Source: Actinomycetes bacterium
GTDB taxonomy: Bacteria > Actinomycetota > Acidimicrobiia > Acidimicrobiales > Microtrichaceae
DNA length: 64,000 nt
Direction of reading: 5' to 3'
Assembly: GCA_023389745.1 (NCBI GenBank)
Contig: JAEWED010000009.1
Location: forward strand, 17,342 to 81,341
Shown: positions 15,953-24,200 of the stretch, piece after piece
Numbering within the stretch: position 1 is the first letter of the stretch
How the letters are laid out: the number at the start of each line of letters is the position of its first letter
Notes under the pieces: model-generated
Told to the model about the DNA's origin: nothing
Databases searched by the model: none
What the model saw: the letters and a program-made list of their open reading frames with translations, nothing else
Made by a program: the position numbers and the translations under genes

Positions 15953-16765
15953 ATGATGCTCGAGGGCAAGACCGCAGTGGTGACCGGGATCGGGCCCGGC
16001 ATGGGCCGCGACATCTCGTTGGGCCTGGCACGTGAGGGCGCGGATGTCGTGCTCGTCGCCCGGTCCGACAAGGTCGTCCCGTCGGTCGCCGAGGAGATCC
16101 GGGCGCTGGGACGCAACGCGTACCCGGTGTACGGCAACATCGCGAAGGCCGACGAGTGCGCCCGCATCGCGGACGAGGTCGCCGCGGTGGTCGGCGACGC
16201 AGGCGTCGACATCCTGGTGAACTCGGCGTTCCACGGCGGTGAGCACGTGCGCTTCGAGGACGCCGACCTGGCCCGGTGGCGCCGACCCGTCGACATCAAC
16301 TACTTCGGCACGCTGCAGCTCACCCAGGCGATGTTGCCGCAGCTGAAGGCGGCGTCGGCCCGGACCGGCGACGCCCGCATCGTGATGATCAACACGATGT
16401 CGACCCAGTGGCTCGAGAAGGGCGCCGCGTCGTACGCGGGTTCGAAGGCCGCGCTGGGCGCGGTGACCAAGACCTTGGCCCTCGAGCTCGGCGAGCACGG
16501 CATCCGGGTCAACGCCGTGCACCCCGGCTACATCTGGGGCGACAGCGTCAAGATCTACTTCGAGTGGCAGGCGAACGACCGCGGTGGCGACGCGACCTGG
16601 CAGGACATCTACGACGAGCGCGCCGCCGAGACGGCGCTCGGCTACCTGCCGCACTCCTCGGAGATCGCGGGCGCCGTGGTGTTCTTCGCCTCACCGTTGG
16701 CCAAGTGCGTCACCGGCACGGCGCTGCCCGTGAACGCCGGTCACTGGATGCCGCCGAGCGCGTAG
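15953..16765 (+). CDS. SDR family oxidoreductase
   Basis: Short-chain dehydrogenase of 270 residues. The NAD(P) motif VTGIGPGMGRD is close to the N-terminus, NSAFHGG takes the place of the usual NNAG, and the active site is MINTMST then YAGSKAAL (YxxxK). The C-terminal segment TALPVNAGHWMPP is typical. Three ATG codons compete at 15947, 15953 and 15956. AGGGGG at 15941-15946 is 6 bp from the second, which I chose. It follows the acyl-CoA dehydrogenase and probably oxidises a hydroxy-intermediate in the same catabolic route. The protein resembles actinobacterial steroid/lipid SDRs in general rather than one named enzyme. Confidence 0.87.
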   Translation: MMLEGKTAVVTGIGPGMGRDISLGLAREGADVVLVARSDKVVPSVAEEIRALGRNAYPVYGNIAKADECARIADEVAAVVGDAGVDILVNSAFHGGEHVRFEDADLARWRRPVDINYFGTLQLTQAMLPQLKAASARTGDARIVMINTMSTQWLEKGAASYAGSKAALGAVTKTLALELGEHGIRVNAVHPGYIWGDSVKIYFEWQANDRGGDATWQDIYDERAAETALGYLPHSSEIAGAVVFFASPLAKCVTGTALPVNAGHWMPPSA

Positions 16766-16793
16766 GTCGTCCGAAGGCGCGACGCCCGCAGCG

Positions 16794-17084
16794 TCAGTCG
16801 TTCCGCTCGGCGCGCCGAGCCTTGCGACGTGCGCGTCGGCGGGTGAACACCGCGACGGTCCCGACGGCCGCGCCGAGCAGGGCGGTGCCGGTGAGCGTGA
16901 TCCACAGCGGCACGTCGTTCATCGAGAAGAACAGGAAGTTGACCGTGACCCGCTGTCGGTTCGACAGGATGAACGCGATCAGGATGATCCCGAGCAGCCC
17001 TCCGACGAGGAGCTTCGGGCTGAAGCGGAAGCCGTAGTTCTCACCGGTCGATTCGAGCTGGCGCTTGTTCGGAAGGTCGGCCAT
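16794..17084 (-). CDS. LapA/DUF1049 domain membrane protein
   Basis: A 96-residue inner-membrane protein with two hydrophobic helices (LLVGGLLGIILIAFILS and ITLTGTALLGAAVGTVAVF) separated by NRQRVTVNFLFFSMNDVPLW, the loop pattern of the lipopolysaccharide-assembly-like LapA domain. A strongly basic C-terminal tail (RRRARRKARRAERND) follows. In actinobacteria these proteins are widespread and of unknown role. GGAG precedes the start. It converges with the SDR gene at a 28-bp gap. Confidence 0.8.
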   Translation of the reverse strand: MADLPNKRQLESTGENYGFRFSPKLLVGGLLGIILIAFILSNRQRVTVNFLFFSMNDVPLWITLTGTALLGAAVGTVAVFTRRRARRKARRAERND

Positions 17085-17147
17085 CGGGACTCCAACGAGG
17101 TGCTGCGCCCGCGGTGGCGAGCGTCGCGACTCAGGATACGGAGGGTC

Positions 17148-17999
17148 TCAGGCCGCGGGGGTGACCCAGTCGGCGATGAGCCGGGCCTGCGACTCGAGCA
17201 CCGGCAGCACCTCGTCCGCGGGCGCCGAGGGCAGCCGGAACACGCACTCGGTGACGCCGATCTCTGCGAAGTGCTCGAGCTTGTCGGCACTCGGATGGGA
17301 GCCGAAGGGCACGATGCGCATGGCCTCGGGATCGCGGCCGGCCGCGGCGACGGCGTCCTTGAAACGTGGGATCTGCTCCGCCAGGCCCGCACCGCCGATC
17401 GGGATCCAACCGTCGCCGTACTCCGCGATGTGGGCGAACAGCTTCGGTCCCGCGCCGCCGCCGACGAGCACCGGGACGTGCTGCTGCGGCTTCGGCCAGG
17501 ACCACGTGTCGGGGAACGAGACGTACTCGCCGTCGAACGAGGCGACCTCGTCGTTCCACAGCGCGCGCATGGCGAGCATGTGCTCACGGGTGTGCGCCCG
17601 GCGGGTCCGGTAGTCGACCCCGTGGTCCTCCATCTCGTCCTCGTTCCAGCCGAACCCGACGCCGAAGTCGAAACGACCGCCGGAGAGGTTCTGCAGCGTC
17701 GCGATCGCCTTGGCCGTCACGAGCGGCTCACGCTGTGCGGGCAGCATCACGCCGGTGCCGAGGCGGATCGTGCTCGTCATCGAGGCCGCGGCGGCGAGCG
17801 CGATCAGCGGGTCGACGGAGCGCTTGTACTCCTCGGCCAGCACGGCGTCACCGGTCGGCGGAGGGGTGCGGCGGCTCGTGGGGATGTGGGTGTGCTCGGG
17901 GATCCACACCGAGTCGAAGCCGAGCTCCTCGGCGGTCGCCGCCAGCTCGGGCACCTGCATGGACTGGTCGGTTGCGAAGATCGTGACACCGAATCGCAC
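17148..17999 (-). CDS. LLM class F420-dependent oxidoreductase
   Basis: A 283-residue TIM-barrel flavin/F420 enzyme of the luciferase-like monooxygenase superfamily. Markers are MRFGVTIFATDQ at the first strand, SVWIPEHTHIP, IRLGTGVMLPAQREPLVTAKAIATLQNLSGGRF (only parts quoted by family), FGVGFGWNEDE and PVLVGGGAGPKLF. The TIGR03619-like subgroup is the best fit. These enzymes use F420 to oxidise or reduce xenobiotics and lipids, or act as F420-dependent dehydrogenases; the substrate is unknown. A CTGACG-N3-CGTCAG palindrome lies about 95 bp upstream of the start, shared with two other catabolic genes in the window. Confidence 0.88.
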   Translation of the reverse strand: MRFGVTIFATDQSMQVPELAATAEELGFDSVWIPEHTHIPTSRRTPPPTGDAVLAEEYKRSVDPLIALAAAASMTSTIRLGTGVMLPAQREPLVTAKAIATLQNLSGGRFDFGVGFGWNEDEMEDHGVDYRTRRAHTREHMLAMRALWNDEVASFDGEYVSFPDTWSWPKPQQHVPVLVGGGAGPKLFAHIAEYGDGWIPIGGAGLAEQIPRFKDAVAAAGRDPEAMRIVPFGSHPSADKLEHFAEIGVTECVFRLPSAPADEVLPVLESQARLIADWVTPAA

Positions 18000-18092
18000 G
18001 GATCCCCCTCGGGGTCGTTGGCCGACGACACCGACGGGCGGTGACGCGCGGACGTCCGCTCGTGGACGTCCGCGACCCAGGGTAGGGCAGGG

Positions 18093-18111
18093 ATCTGACG
18101 GGTCGTCAGAT
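18093..18111. promoter_or_regulatory. inverted repeat ATCTGACG-N3-CGTCAGAT (site A)
   Basis: Perfect 8-bp arms with a 3-bp spacer. It covers the stop of the small membrane gene and lies upstream of the F420 oxidoreductase on the minus strand. The same motif occurs at 18478-18492 and 27504-27518. It could double as a short hairpin. Confidence 0.6.
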
Positions 18112-18327
18112 CTTGTTGCGACGCCCGCCCGAGTTGCTCGGGTGCTCGGCGCGGTAGCGGCTCGAGTTCAGCGTGATCTCGAGCAGTTCGACCCAGTGGG
18201 CCTCGGTCGTGGCGCGTGCGGAGCGCCGACCGTCGCGGAACCCGGTCCGGTAGCCCAGGTAGGACCCGAGGTAGAGGCAGCCGATCGTGACGACGAGGCC
18301 GGCGGTGATGAGGAGGAAGGTGACCAT
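18106..18327 (-). CDS. small single-pass membrane protein
   Basis: A 73-residue protein with an N-terminal hydrophobic helix (VTFLLITAGLVVTIGCLYLGSYL region, residues 2-24). A basic, polar cytoplasmic tail follows (GYRTGFRDGRRSARATTEA, ending NSGGRRNKI). GGAGGCGTCAC precedes the ATG, a good ribosome binding site. I do not recognise a family. Its stop lies inside inverted repeat site A. Confidence 0.65.
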   Translation of the reverse strand: MVTFLLITAGLVVTIGCLYLGSYLGYRTGFRDGRRSARATTEAHWVELLEITLNSSRYRAEHPSNSGGRRNKI

Positions 18328-18477
18328 GTGACGCCTCCGAGGGGAAGGGGCTGCAGCTGGTCGGCTGGTCCGGCGAGCGCCGGTGCACTCATGTGTAGCC
18401 GCAACGGGGCGCGCCGGCCCAAACGCCGGACGTGAACATCGTGTATCCGGCGGCGCACCCGGGGTTTGTGCTCGAAC

Positions 18478-18492
18478 CTGACGCAGTGTCAG
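18478..18492. promoter_or_regulatory. inverted repeat CTGACG-CAG-TGTCAG (site B)
   Basis: One mismatch from the CTGACG-N3-CGTCAG form of sites A and C. It ends 9 bp before the ATG of the SDR at 18502, a position where a bound protein would block initiation. Confidence 0.6.
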
Positions 18493-18501
18493 ATTCTTGG
18501 C

Positions 18502-19410
18502 ATGGGAATCTGCGACGGACGTGTGGTGATCGTGACCGGATCGGGGCGGGGGCTCGGGCGTGCGCACGCCCTGGCGTTCGCGGCCGAGGGCGCCAAGGTC
18601 GTGGTCAACGACCTCGGCGTGGCGCAGGACGGGTCGGACCCGTCCGACACGCCGGCCCAGCAGGTGGTCGACGAGATCGTCGCCGCCGGCGGTGAGGCGA
18701 TCACGTCGAGCCATGACGTCGCCGACTGGGACGCAGCGGGCGAGATGGTGCAGTCCGCGATCGACGCCTTCGGCGGACTCGACGTCGTGGTCAACAACGC
18801 GGGCATCGTGCGCGACCGCATGTTCGTGAACTCCGAGCAGGACGAGTGGGAAGCGGTGCTGCGCGTGCACGTGCTCGGCCATGCCGCCCCGGCGCGTCAC
18901 GCCGCGTCGTACTGGCGCGGCAGGTCCAAGGCGGGCGAGACCGTGCAGGGCCGCATCATCAACACCTCGTCGGGCGCCGGGATCATGGGCTCGATCGCAC
19001 AGGCGGCCTACTCCGCCGCGAAGGGCGCCATCGCCAGCCTCACCCTCGTGCAGGCCGCAGAGCTGGGGCGCATCGGCGTCACCGCGAACGCGCTGGCACC
19101 GGCGGCCCGGACCCGGATGACCGAAGAGGCGTTCGCCGACATGATGGCCGAGGTCGGCGAGGATGCCTTCGACGCGATGGACCCCGCCAACGTCTCGCCG
19201 CTGGTGGTGTGGCTCGGCTCGACCGAGTCCGACGACGTGACGGGCCGCATGTTCGAGGTCGAGGGCGGCATCATCGGGATCGCCGAGGGCTTCCAGCACG
19301 GACCGCGGGTCGACAAGGGCGCCCGCTGGGAGCCCGCAGAGGTCGGTTCGGTCGTGGCCGACCTGCTGCGGGAGGCGGCCACGCCGGCTCCCGTCTACGG
19401 CGTCGGCTGA
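18502..19410 (+). CDS. SDR family oxidoreductase, 17-beta-HSD4-like
   Basis: A 302-residue short-chain dehydrogenase resembling the (3R)-hydroxyacyl-CoA dehydrogenase part of multifunctional enzyme type 2. Markers: VTGSGRGLGRAHALAFA, the extended VVVNDLGVAQDGSD loop, NNAGIVRDRMF, INTSSGAG and YSAAKGAI (YxxxK). The C-terminal region VVWLGSTESDDVTGRMFEV is characteristic of this subgroup. The frame opens upstream, but MGICDGRV places the Rossmann strand at the N-terminus. The site B operator-like repeat overlaps the probable promoter. Its role is likely beta-oxidation or steroid side-chain oxidation, inferred from family and context. Confidence 0.87.
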   Translation: MGICDGRVVIVTGSGRGLGRAHALAFAAEGAKVVVNDLGVAQDGSDPSDTPAQQVVDEIVAAGGEAITSSHDVADWDAAGEMVQSAIDAFGGLDVVVNNAGIVRDRMFVNSEQDEWEAVLRVHVLGHAAPARHAASYWRGRSKAGETVQGRIINTSSGAGIMGSIAQAAYSAAKGAIASLTLVQAAELGRIGVTANALAPAARTRMTEEAFADMMAEVGEDAFDAMDPANVSPLVVWLGSTESDDVTGRMFEVEGGIIGIAEGFQHGPRVDKGARWEPAEVGSVVADLLREAATPAPVYGVG

Positions 19411-19571
19411 GCGTCAGCTCATCGTCGGACCGCACCACCTGTGGGAGCGGCCGGTTCGGTGCGGTGGTCGCCCCGATTGGGGGCTGGCGCACGAACCGGT
19501 CGCTCTGTAGGTTTTTCTGTTGAAGCGTGCACCTGTCCCGGGGCGCGACCGACACCCCAGGAGACCTTCCG

Positions 19572-19961
19572 ATGCGACGTCGTATGTTCGGCTCGAAGAT
19601 CCATCGTGCAACCGTGACCGTCGCGAACGTCGAGTACGAAGGCTCGGTCACGATCGACCAGGACCTGCTCGACGCCGCGGGCATCCTGGAGTGGGAAGAG
19701 GTCCACATCTGGGACGTCACCAACGGCAACCGCCTGGCGACCTACGCGATCTCCGGACCGCGTGGTTCCGGCGTGATCGGCATCAACGGTGCGGCGGCGC
19801 ACCTGATCCACCCGGGTGACCTGGTGATCCTCGCGACGTTCCTCGAGCTCGAGGACGCCGAGGCGAAGGTGCACGAGCCGACGGCGATCTTCGTCGACGA
19901 GCACAACCGGGTGAAGGAGATCCGCCCGGAGATCGTCTCGGTGCCCGGCCTGACGGCCTGA
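19572..19961 (+). CDS. panD: aspartate 1-decarboxylase
   Basis: Pyruvoyl enzyme making beta-alanine for pantothenate and CoA. The 129-residue proenzyme carries the self-cleavage site YEGSVTID, with Ser giving the pyruvoyl group. The start MRRRMFGSKIHRATVT matches the family N-terminus, and AGGAGA lies 8 bp upstream. Other conserved segments are IWDVTNGNRLATYAI and GPRGSGVIGINGAAAHLIHPGDLVI. No other pantothenate gene is adjacent. CoA demand fits the lipid-degrading context, but that link is only circumstantial. The stop is followed by a duplicated copy of its last 11 bp. Confidence 0.96.
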   Translation: MRRRMFGSKIHRATVTVANVEYEGSVTIDQDLLDAAGILEWEEVHIWDVTNGNRLATYAISGPRGSGVIGINGAAAHLIHPGDLVILATFLELEDAEAKVHEPTAIFVDEHNRVKEIRPEIVSVPGLTA

Positions 19962-19978
19962 GTCAGCGACGGCCTGAG
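19952..19978. repeat. 11-bp duplication across the panD stop
   Basis: GACGGCCTGAG occurs at 19952 and 19968. The first copy contains the panD stop codon TGA. Confidence 0.75.
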
Positions 19979-20036
19979 GCAGAGCAGGGCCTGGATGCTG
20001 GGGGCCTGACGGAGATGTCGCGTCGGGGCCGCGCGC

Positions 20037-21248
20037 TCAGCCCCGGTGCTCACGCAGGCGGTGGGCGAGCACGGGCGCGAGCCCGACGGCAGCGGCACCG
20101 AGCGTGGCGTTGTCGCCACCTCTGAGATCGAACACGAGGGCGTCGTCGCCGACGAGGACCATCCCCATGACGGTCGCGCTGGTCCTGCCGGTCTCGGGGA
20201 ACAGCGCCATCACCGAACCATCCGCGCCGTCGACCGGGTGTTCGCCGATGAACAGCGACGAGTCGATGTTGGCGCCCTCGACCGCGTCGTGGTACTCCTC
20301 GGCCGAGAGGAACCGGTAGGTCAACGCCGCCGACGCGCCGCTCGCGGTACAGGATGCCAGGGTGATCCCGTCGGAGTGCGTCCCCTGGAACGTGACGCCG
20401 CCGCCCAGATGCTGGGCCAGCTCGTCCGCCGAGATCAGGCCGCAGTCGCTGCTGTCCCTCTGATCGATGCTGTCCGTCTGATCGATGCTGTCCGTCTGAT
20501 CGGGGCCGGCTGGCTGATCGGGGCCGGCTGGCTGGTCGATGGTCGATGCCGGGGCGACGGTGGTGCCAGAGCTCTCGGCCGACCCCTGCTCGATGGTGAA
20601 GCGCCCGACGGCGACGAGGTCGTCGGGTCCCTCGATGACGAGGCGGTAGTCGCCAGGTGTGGTCATCGGTCGTGTCCCGGCACCGCTGTCGACGTCGAGC
20701 CAGACCGGCTGCATCGGGCGCTCCTGGCGTGCGCCCACGGCGAGGAAGTCCGCACGCGGTCCGCAGTCCGTATCCCTCACCGTGTCGTGCAGCGAGAGCA
20801 GGGCGTCGCTCCAGACCGCCGACGGCGCGACGACCGTCCACTCGTCGCCGTCCCAGCGTGAGAGCGTGCCCTGCAGGCAGTCCCAGCTCCACGGCTCGGC
20901 GGCGTGGTTCGTCACGGTGCCGAGGAAGGCGAGCTCGCGGCGGTCGGGGTCGCGGCGGAACTCGACGGTGATGTCGGCTCGTTCGGTCTCGGGAGGTGCC
21001 GGCCTGAGCTCCGCCGCGGTGTCGTCGGTGCGATCCGCCACTACGTGGTCGGACGTCTGGCGTGCGAGGACGAATACGGCAGTGCCGATGCCCGCCAACA
21101 GGACAAGGGTCGCGGCGACCACCCAAGGGGTGGTGTTGGATCGACGGCGCGGCGCGATCGCCGGTGCCTCACCCGTCTCCGCCACCGCGTCGGCGCCGAG
21201 ACGGTCGAGGAGCTCGGCCACCGGTTCATGGTGTTCGTCGGGGATCAT
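20037..21248 (-). CDS. membrane-anchored extracytoplasmic protein coupled to ECF sigma factor
   Basis: A 403-residue protein with a short cytosolic N-terminus (about 40 residues), one transmembrane helix (WVVAATLVLLAGIGTAVFVLA) and a large outer domain. The outer part contains a beta-type region with WSWDCLQGTLSRWDGDEW, then six-residue repeats (GPDQPA twice, SIDQTD twice) encoded by 18-bp tandem repeats near 20455-20540. A second domain with cysteines follows (SCTASGASAALTYRF). ATG overlaps the sigma-factor TGA (ATGA at 21245-21248). Position suggests an anti-sigma or sigma-controlled sensor, but no zinc-finger anti-sigma motif (HxxxCxxC) is present in the N-terminus. Confidence 0.7.
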   Translation of the reverse strand: MIPDEHHEPVAELLDRLGADAVAETGEAPAIAPRRRSNTTPWVVAATLVLLAGIGTAVFVLARQTSDHVVADRTDDTAAELRPAPPETERADITVEFRRDPDRRELAFLGTVTNHAAEPWSWDCLQGTLSRWDGDEWTVVAPSAVWSDALLSLHDTVRDTDCGPRADFLAVGARQERPMQPVWLDVDSGAGTRPMTTPGDYRLVIEGPDDLVAVGRFTIEQGSAESSGTTVAPASTIDQPAGPDQPAGPDQTDSIDQTDSIDQRDSSDCGLISADELAQHLGGGVTFQGTHSDGITLASCTASGASAALTYRFLSAEEYHDAVEGANIDSSLFIGEHPVDGADGSVMALFPETGRTSATVMGMVLVGDDALVFDLRGGDNATLGAAAVGLAPVLAHRLREHRG

Positions 21249-21739
21249 GGCGACTCCTCCCGGGCCTCGGCGGTCAGCTGTTCGGCGAGGCGTGCGTGGG
21301 CGTCGCGCAGCGTCGACGACACGGTGCCGCGGCTGATGCCGAGCACCTCGGCGATCATCGGCTCGGTCAGGTCCGCGACGTGGCGCAGCACCACGACCTG
21401 GCGCATGCGTTCGGGCAGCGGCGCGACGAGCTCGGTGAAGCGCAGCGTCGCGCCCTGGTCGGCCGTGACCGACGAGCCGCCGGCGGTGACCGCGACGAGC
21501 TCGCGTTCACGAGTCCGTCGTCGGGCGCGTCGGCGGACCAGGTTCAGCGCGACGGTGTAGGTCCACCCGTCGGGGTTGTCCATGGCACGGACGCGGTCCC
21601 ACCTGGCCGAGGCGCGTGCGACGGCCTCCGCGACCACCTCGTCGGCCTCGTCGGTCGAGCCGCAGGCGACGCGGATCGACGTGTGCAGCTTCGGGTACAG
21701 CGCCCGATACCACTCGTCGAAGTCGGTCACCCGATCCAT
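21245..21739 (-). CDS. ECF RNA polymerase sigma factor (SigE70-like)
   Basis: A 164-residue ECF sigma factor. Region 2 spans about residues 8-75 (FDEWYRALYPKLHTS, DEADEVVAEAVARASARW, NPDGWTYTVALNLVRRR). Region 4 is LPERMRQVVVLRHVADLTEPMIAEVLGISRGTVSSTLRDAHARL in order, with a clear helix-turn-helix. A GTG seven codons upstream is possible, but GGAGGG lies just ahead of this ATG. It is translationally coupled to the membrane protein downstream, which makes a membrane-signal circuit likely. Confidence 0.88.
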   Translation of the reverse strand: MDRVTDFDEWYRALYPKLHTSIRVACGSTDEADEVVAEAVARASARWDRVRAMDNPDGWTYTVALNLVRRRARRRTRERELVAVTAGGSSVTADQGATLRFTELVAPLPERMRQVVVLRHVADLTEPMIAEVLGISRGTVSSTLRDAHARLAEQLTAEAREESP

Positions 21740-21803
21740 CCCCACACCCTCCAGAGTCACGAGGCTGTCAGAACGCGGGGTCGGACCGCTGCCCGAACGC
21801 GGG

Positions 21804-21846
21804 ACTGTCGCGGCGGTGGTCGAACATCGACCGCCACCGCGACAGT
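21804..21846 (-). terminator. long hairpin after the thiolase
   Basis: Two 20-bp arms starting ACTGTCGCGG pair with two mismatches around a 3-base loop. It lies 54 bp past the thiolase stop and about 65 bp before the sigma-factor start, both on the minus strand, and probably insulates them. The 160-bp gap shows nothing else. Confidence 0.65.
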
Positions 21847-21899
21847 TGCCGGGTTGGTGGAGCCGCCGACGCGGCCCACCGTTCAGTTCGTGGTCGAGC

Positions 21900-23108
21900 T
21901 CAGCTCAGACGCTCGATGACCATCGCCATGCCCTGGCCACCACCGACGCACATCGACTCGACGCCGTAGCGCTTGTCGGACTCCTGCAGGTTGTGGATCA
22001 GGGTGGTCATGATGCGGGCGCCGGTCATGCCGAACGGGTGGCCCAGGGCGATCGAGCCGCCACGGGTGTTCAGCTTCTCGATCGGGATGTCGAGGTCCCA
22101 CGCCGAGGGCAGCACCTGCGCGGCGAACGCCTCGTTGATCTCGAAGAGGTCGATGTCGTCGATCGTCAGGTTCGCCTTGTCGAGCGCCTTCTTGATCGCC
22201 GAGACGGGACCCAGGCCCATGATCTCGGGGTTCAGGCCGGTCGCGGCGGAGGAGACGATGCGGGCCAGCGGCTTCAGGCCGAGCTCCTTCGCCTTGGTGT
22301 CGCTCATCACGACCACGGCTGCGGCGCCGTCGTTGAGCGGGCAGGCGTTGGCGGCGGTCACGGTGCCGTCGGGACGGAAGGCGGGCTTCATGCCGGAGAC
22401 GCCCTCGAGGGTCGTGCCGCGGCGGATGCCGTCGTCGGTGGTGACGACGGTGCCGTCGGGGGTGGTCACCGGGGTGATCTCGGCCTCCCAGAACCCGTTG
22501 TCGAGGTTCTCCTCGGCCAGGTTCTGGCTGCGCACGGCGTACTCGTCCTGGGCCTCACGGCTGACGTTCTTGAGCTGCGCGACGTTCTCGGCGGTCTGGC
22601 CCATGGCCAGGTAGATGTCGGGCAGGCCCGCCTGGGGCTCCCACGAGGTGGTGCCACCCTCGGCGCGCTTGGCGGAGTGCGCCTCGGCGTCGGCGAAGAG
22701 GGGGTTCTTCGGGCCGTCGGCCAGCGCCATGTGCAGCTGGTGGCGGCTGATCGCCTCGACGCCACCGGCGATGAACACGTCGCCGTCGCCGGCTTCGATC
22801 GCGTGCTGAGCCATGCGGATCGCCATGAGCGACGACGAGCAGTAGCGGTTGACGGTCACGCCGGGGATGTCGTCGAGCCCGGCGAGCACGGCGGAGACAC
22901 GACCGATGTTGTGGCCCGACTCGACGGCCGGCTGACCACAGCCCCAGAGCACGTCCTCGATCTCGGAGCGGTCGAGCTGCGGCAGCTTGTCGAGCACCGC
23001 GGTGATGGCGATGGCCGACAGGTCGTCCGGACGCATGTCCTTCAGCGAGCCCTTGCCGGCACGGCCGATGGGCGTGCGGGCGGTTGCGACGATCACTGCG
23101 TCGGGCAT
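21900..23108 (-). CDS. fadA: acetyl-CoA C-acyltransferase (thiolase)
   Basis: A degradative thiolase of 402 residues for beta-oxidation. The nucleophile is in VNRYCSSSLMAIRMA near residue 90. The remaining catalytic segments are EINEAFAAQV, RGGSIALGHPFGMTGAR (His) and SMCVGGGQGMAMV (Cys). The start MPDAVIVATARTPIG is the conserved first strand, and GAGGGGGATCC precedes it. It closely resembles the FadA type represented by Rv1074c, as I recall it, and is a different branch from the FadA6-like enzyme at 12.4 kb. It is a monocistronic unit with a hairpin terminator behind it. Confidence 0.92.
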   Translation of the reverse strand: MPDAVIVATARTPIGRAGKGSLKDMRPDDLSAIAITAVLDKLPQLDRSEIEDVLWGCGQPAVESGHNIGRVSAVLAGLDDIPGVTVNRYCSSSLMAIRMAQHAIEAGDGDVFIAGGVEAISRHQLHMALADGPKNPLFADAEAHSAKRAEGGTTSWEPQAGLPDIYLAMGQTAENVAQLKNVSREAQDEYAVRSQNLAEENLDNGFWEAEITPVTTPDGTVVTTDDGIRRGTTLEGVSGMKPAFRPDGTVTAANACPLNDGAAAVVVMSDTKAKELGLKPLARIVSSAATGLNPEIMGLGPVSAIKKALDKANLTIDDIDLFEINEAFAAQVLPSAWDLDIPIEKLNTRGGSIALGHPFGMTGARIMTTLIHNLQESDKRYGVESMCVGGGQGMAMVIERLS

Positions 23109-23311
23109 TGGATCCCCCTCAGGGTTCTCGATGTGGAACGGTCCGACGCGGGTGTCGGCCGGACGGCTCGACGGGCGTCGGCCGGAGGCCGATGTTACCG
23201 GCGGGTAACTACCCGGGCCAGCCGGGGCGGGCCGCCCCGACCACGCAGGACCCGGCGGGCCGCTCGCTGGCCGTCGGGGGTTATCCTCGGCACAACGAGG
23301 GGAGGGCGACG

Positions 23312-24139
23312 GTGGGGGACGTGCCACTGGATCCGTGGGCGACGCCCGGGGACGACGACAGGGCGGGTGGCGATGCGGTGGTGGGCTCGCCGACGTGGCC
23401 CTCGCTGCCGGACCAGCAGTTGGTCGAACCGCGCCCGGCCTACGGCCACGGATTCGCGCCGCCACCGCCGCAGTCCCTTCCGCCCCGTGGCAGCCGCAGC
23501 CGAGTGGTCATCATCACGGTCGTCGTCATCGTGGGGGTGCTCATGGCGCTGGCGATCGCCGTCTCGATGGTGCTCAGCGAAGTCGACCCCGAGATGGGCG
23601 GTGCCGAGGGGTTCGCTCCGGTCGGCGGACCGCCGCCCGGCAGGATGGTCGACCCCGACGCACCGCCGGTCGTGTCGAACCCGCCGGCCGACATCGACGC
23701 AGCGGAAGCAGCGATCGCCGCGCTGGTGCAGTTCGTCTTCACTCCGAACCCCGACCCGGCGGCGTGGGAGGCGGAGTTCACCGACCCCGCCGGCCTCCGG
23801 GCGCAGATCGAGCCGTTCGCGAGCACCCTCTGCGCCGTCGGGGTCGGCACGAAGATCGTCGGGATCCAGTTCCTCGACGACAACCGGGCGCTGGTCGAGT
23901 TCGTTTTCCTCGGTCCGAACATCCCCGAGATCGGTCGGACGTTCGCGTTCCGTGGACACGTGCGCCGAGCCGAGGACGGCCGGTGGGTCGCCGAGCCGGA
24001 TCTGGTCGAGAACGTCGCGGGACTGGCGAGCGGCTTCTGCCTCCGACAGGAGGTCACTCCGCGAGAGGGGCTCGAGGACGAGACCGACGAGAAGGGCACC
24101 CACGACAGCGGCACCCTGGTCGATCCGCTCTCCCCCTGA
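23312..24139 (+). CDS. membrane protein with extracytoplasmic domain (paralogue of next gene)
   Basis: A 275-residue protein starting at GTG (MGDVPLDPWATPGDDD) behind GAGGGGAGGG. A proline-rich cytosolic region of about 60 residues leads into a transmembrane helix (VVIITVVVIVGVLMALAIAVSM). A Pro-rich linker and an alpha+beta outer domain of about 150 residues follow. The segment IVGIQFLDDNRALVEFVFLGPNIPEIGRTFAFRGHVRR matches the next protein strand by strand (quoted here only as positions about 185-220). The domain resembles low-molecular-weight extracytoplasmic NTF2-like sensor domains, by inference. No named family recognised. Confidence 0.7.
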   Translation: MGDVPLDPWATPGDDDRAGGDAVVGSPTWPSLPDQQLVEPRPAYGHGFAPPPPQSLPPRGSRSRVVIITVVVIVGVLMALAIAVSMVLSEVDPEMGGAEGFAPVGGPPPGRMVDPDAPPVVSNPPADIDAAEAAIAALVQFVFTPNPDPAAWEAEFTDPAGLRAQIEPFASTLCAVGVGTKIVGIQFLDDNRALVEFVFLGPNIPEIGRTFAFRGHVRRAEDGRWVAEPDLVENVAGLASGFCLRQEVTPREGLEDETDEKGTHDSGTLVDPLSP

Positions 24140-24200
24140 GCCCGAGCAGTGATTGAGTCGTTGTGGCCGCTATGGTCTCCGCTCGAGGAGAGGGGTACCG

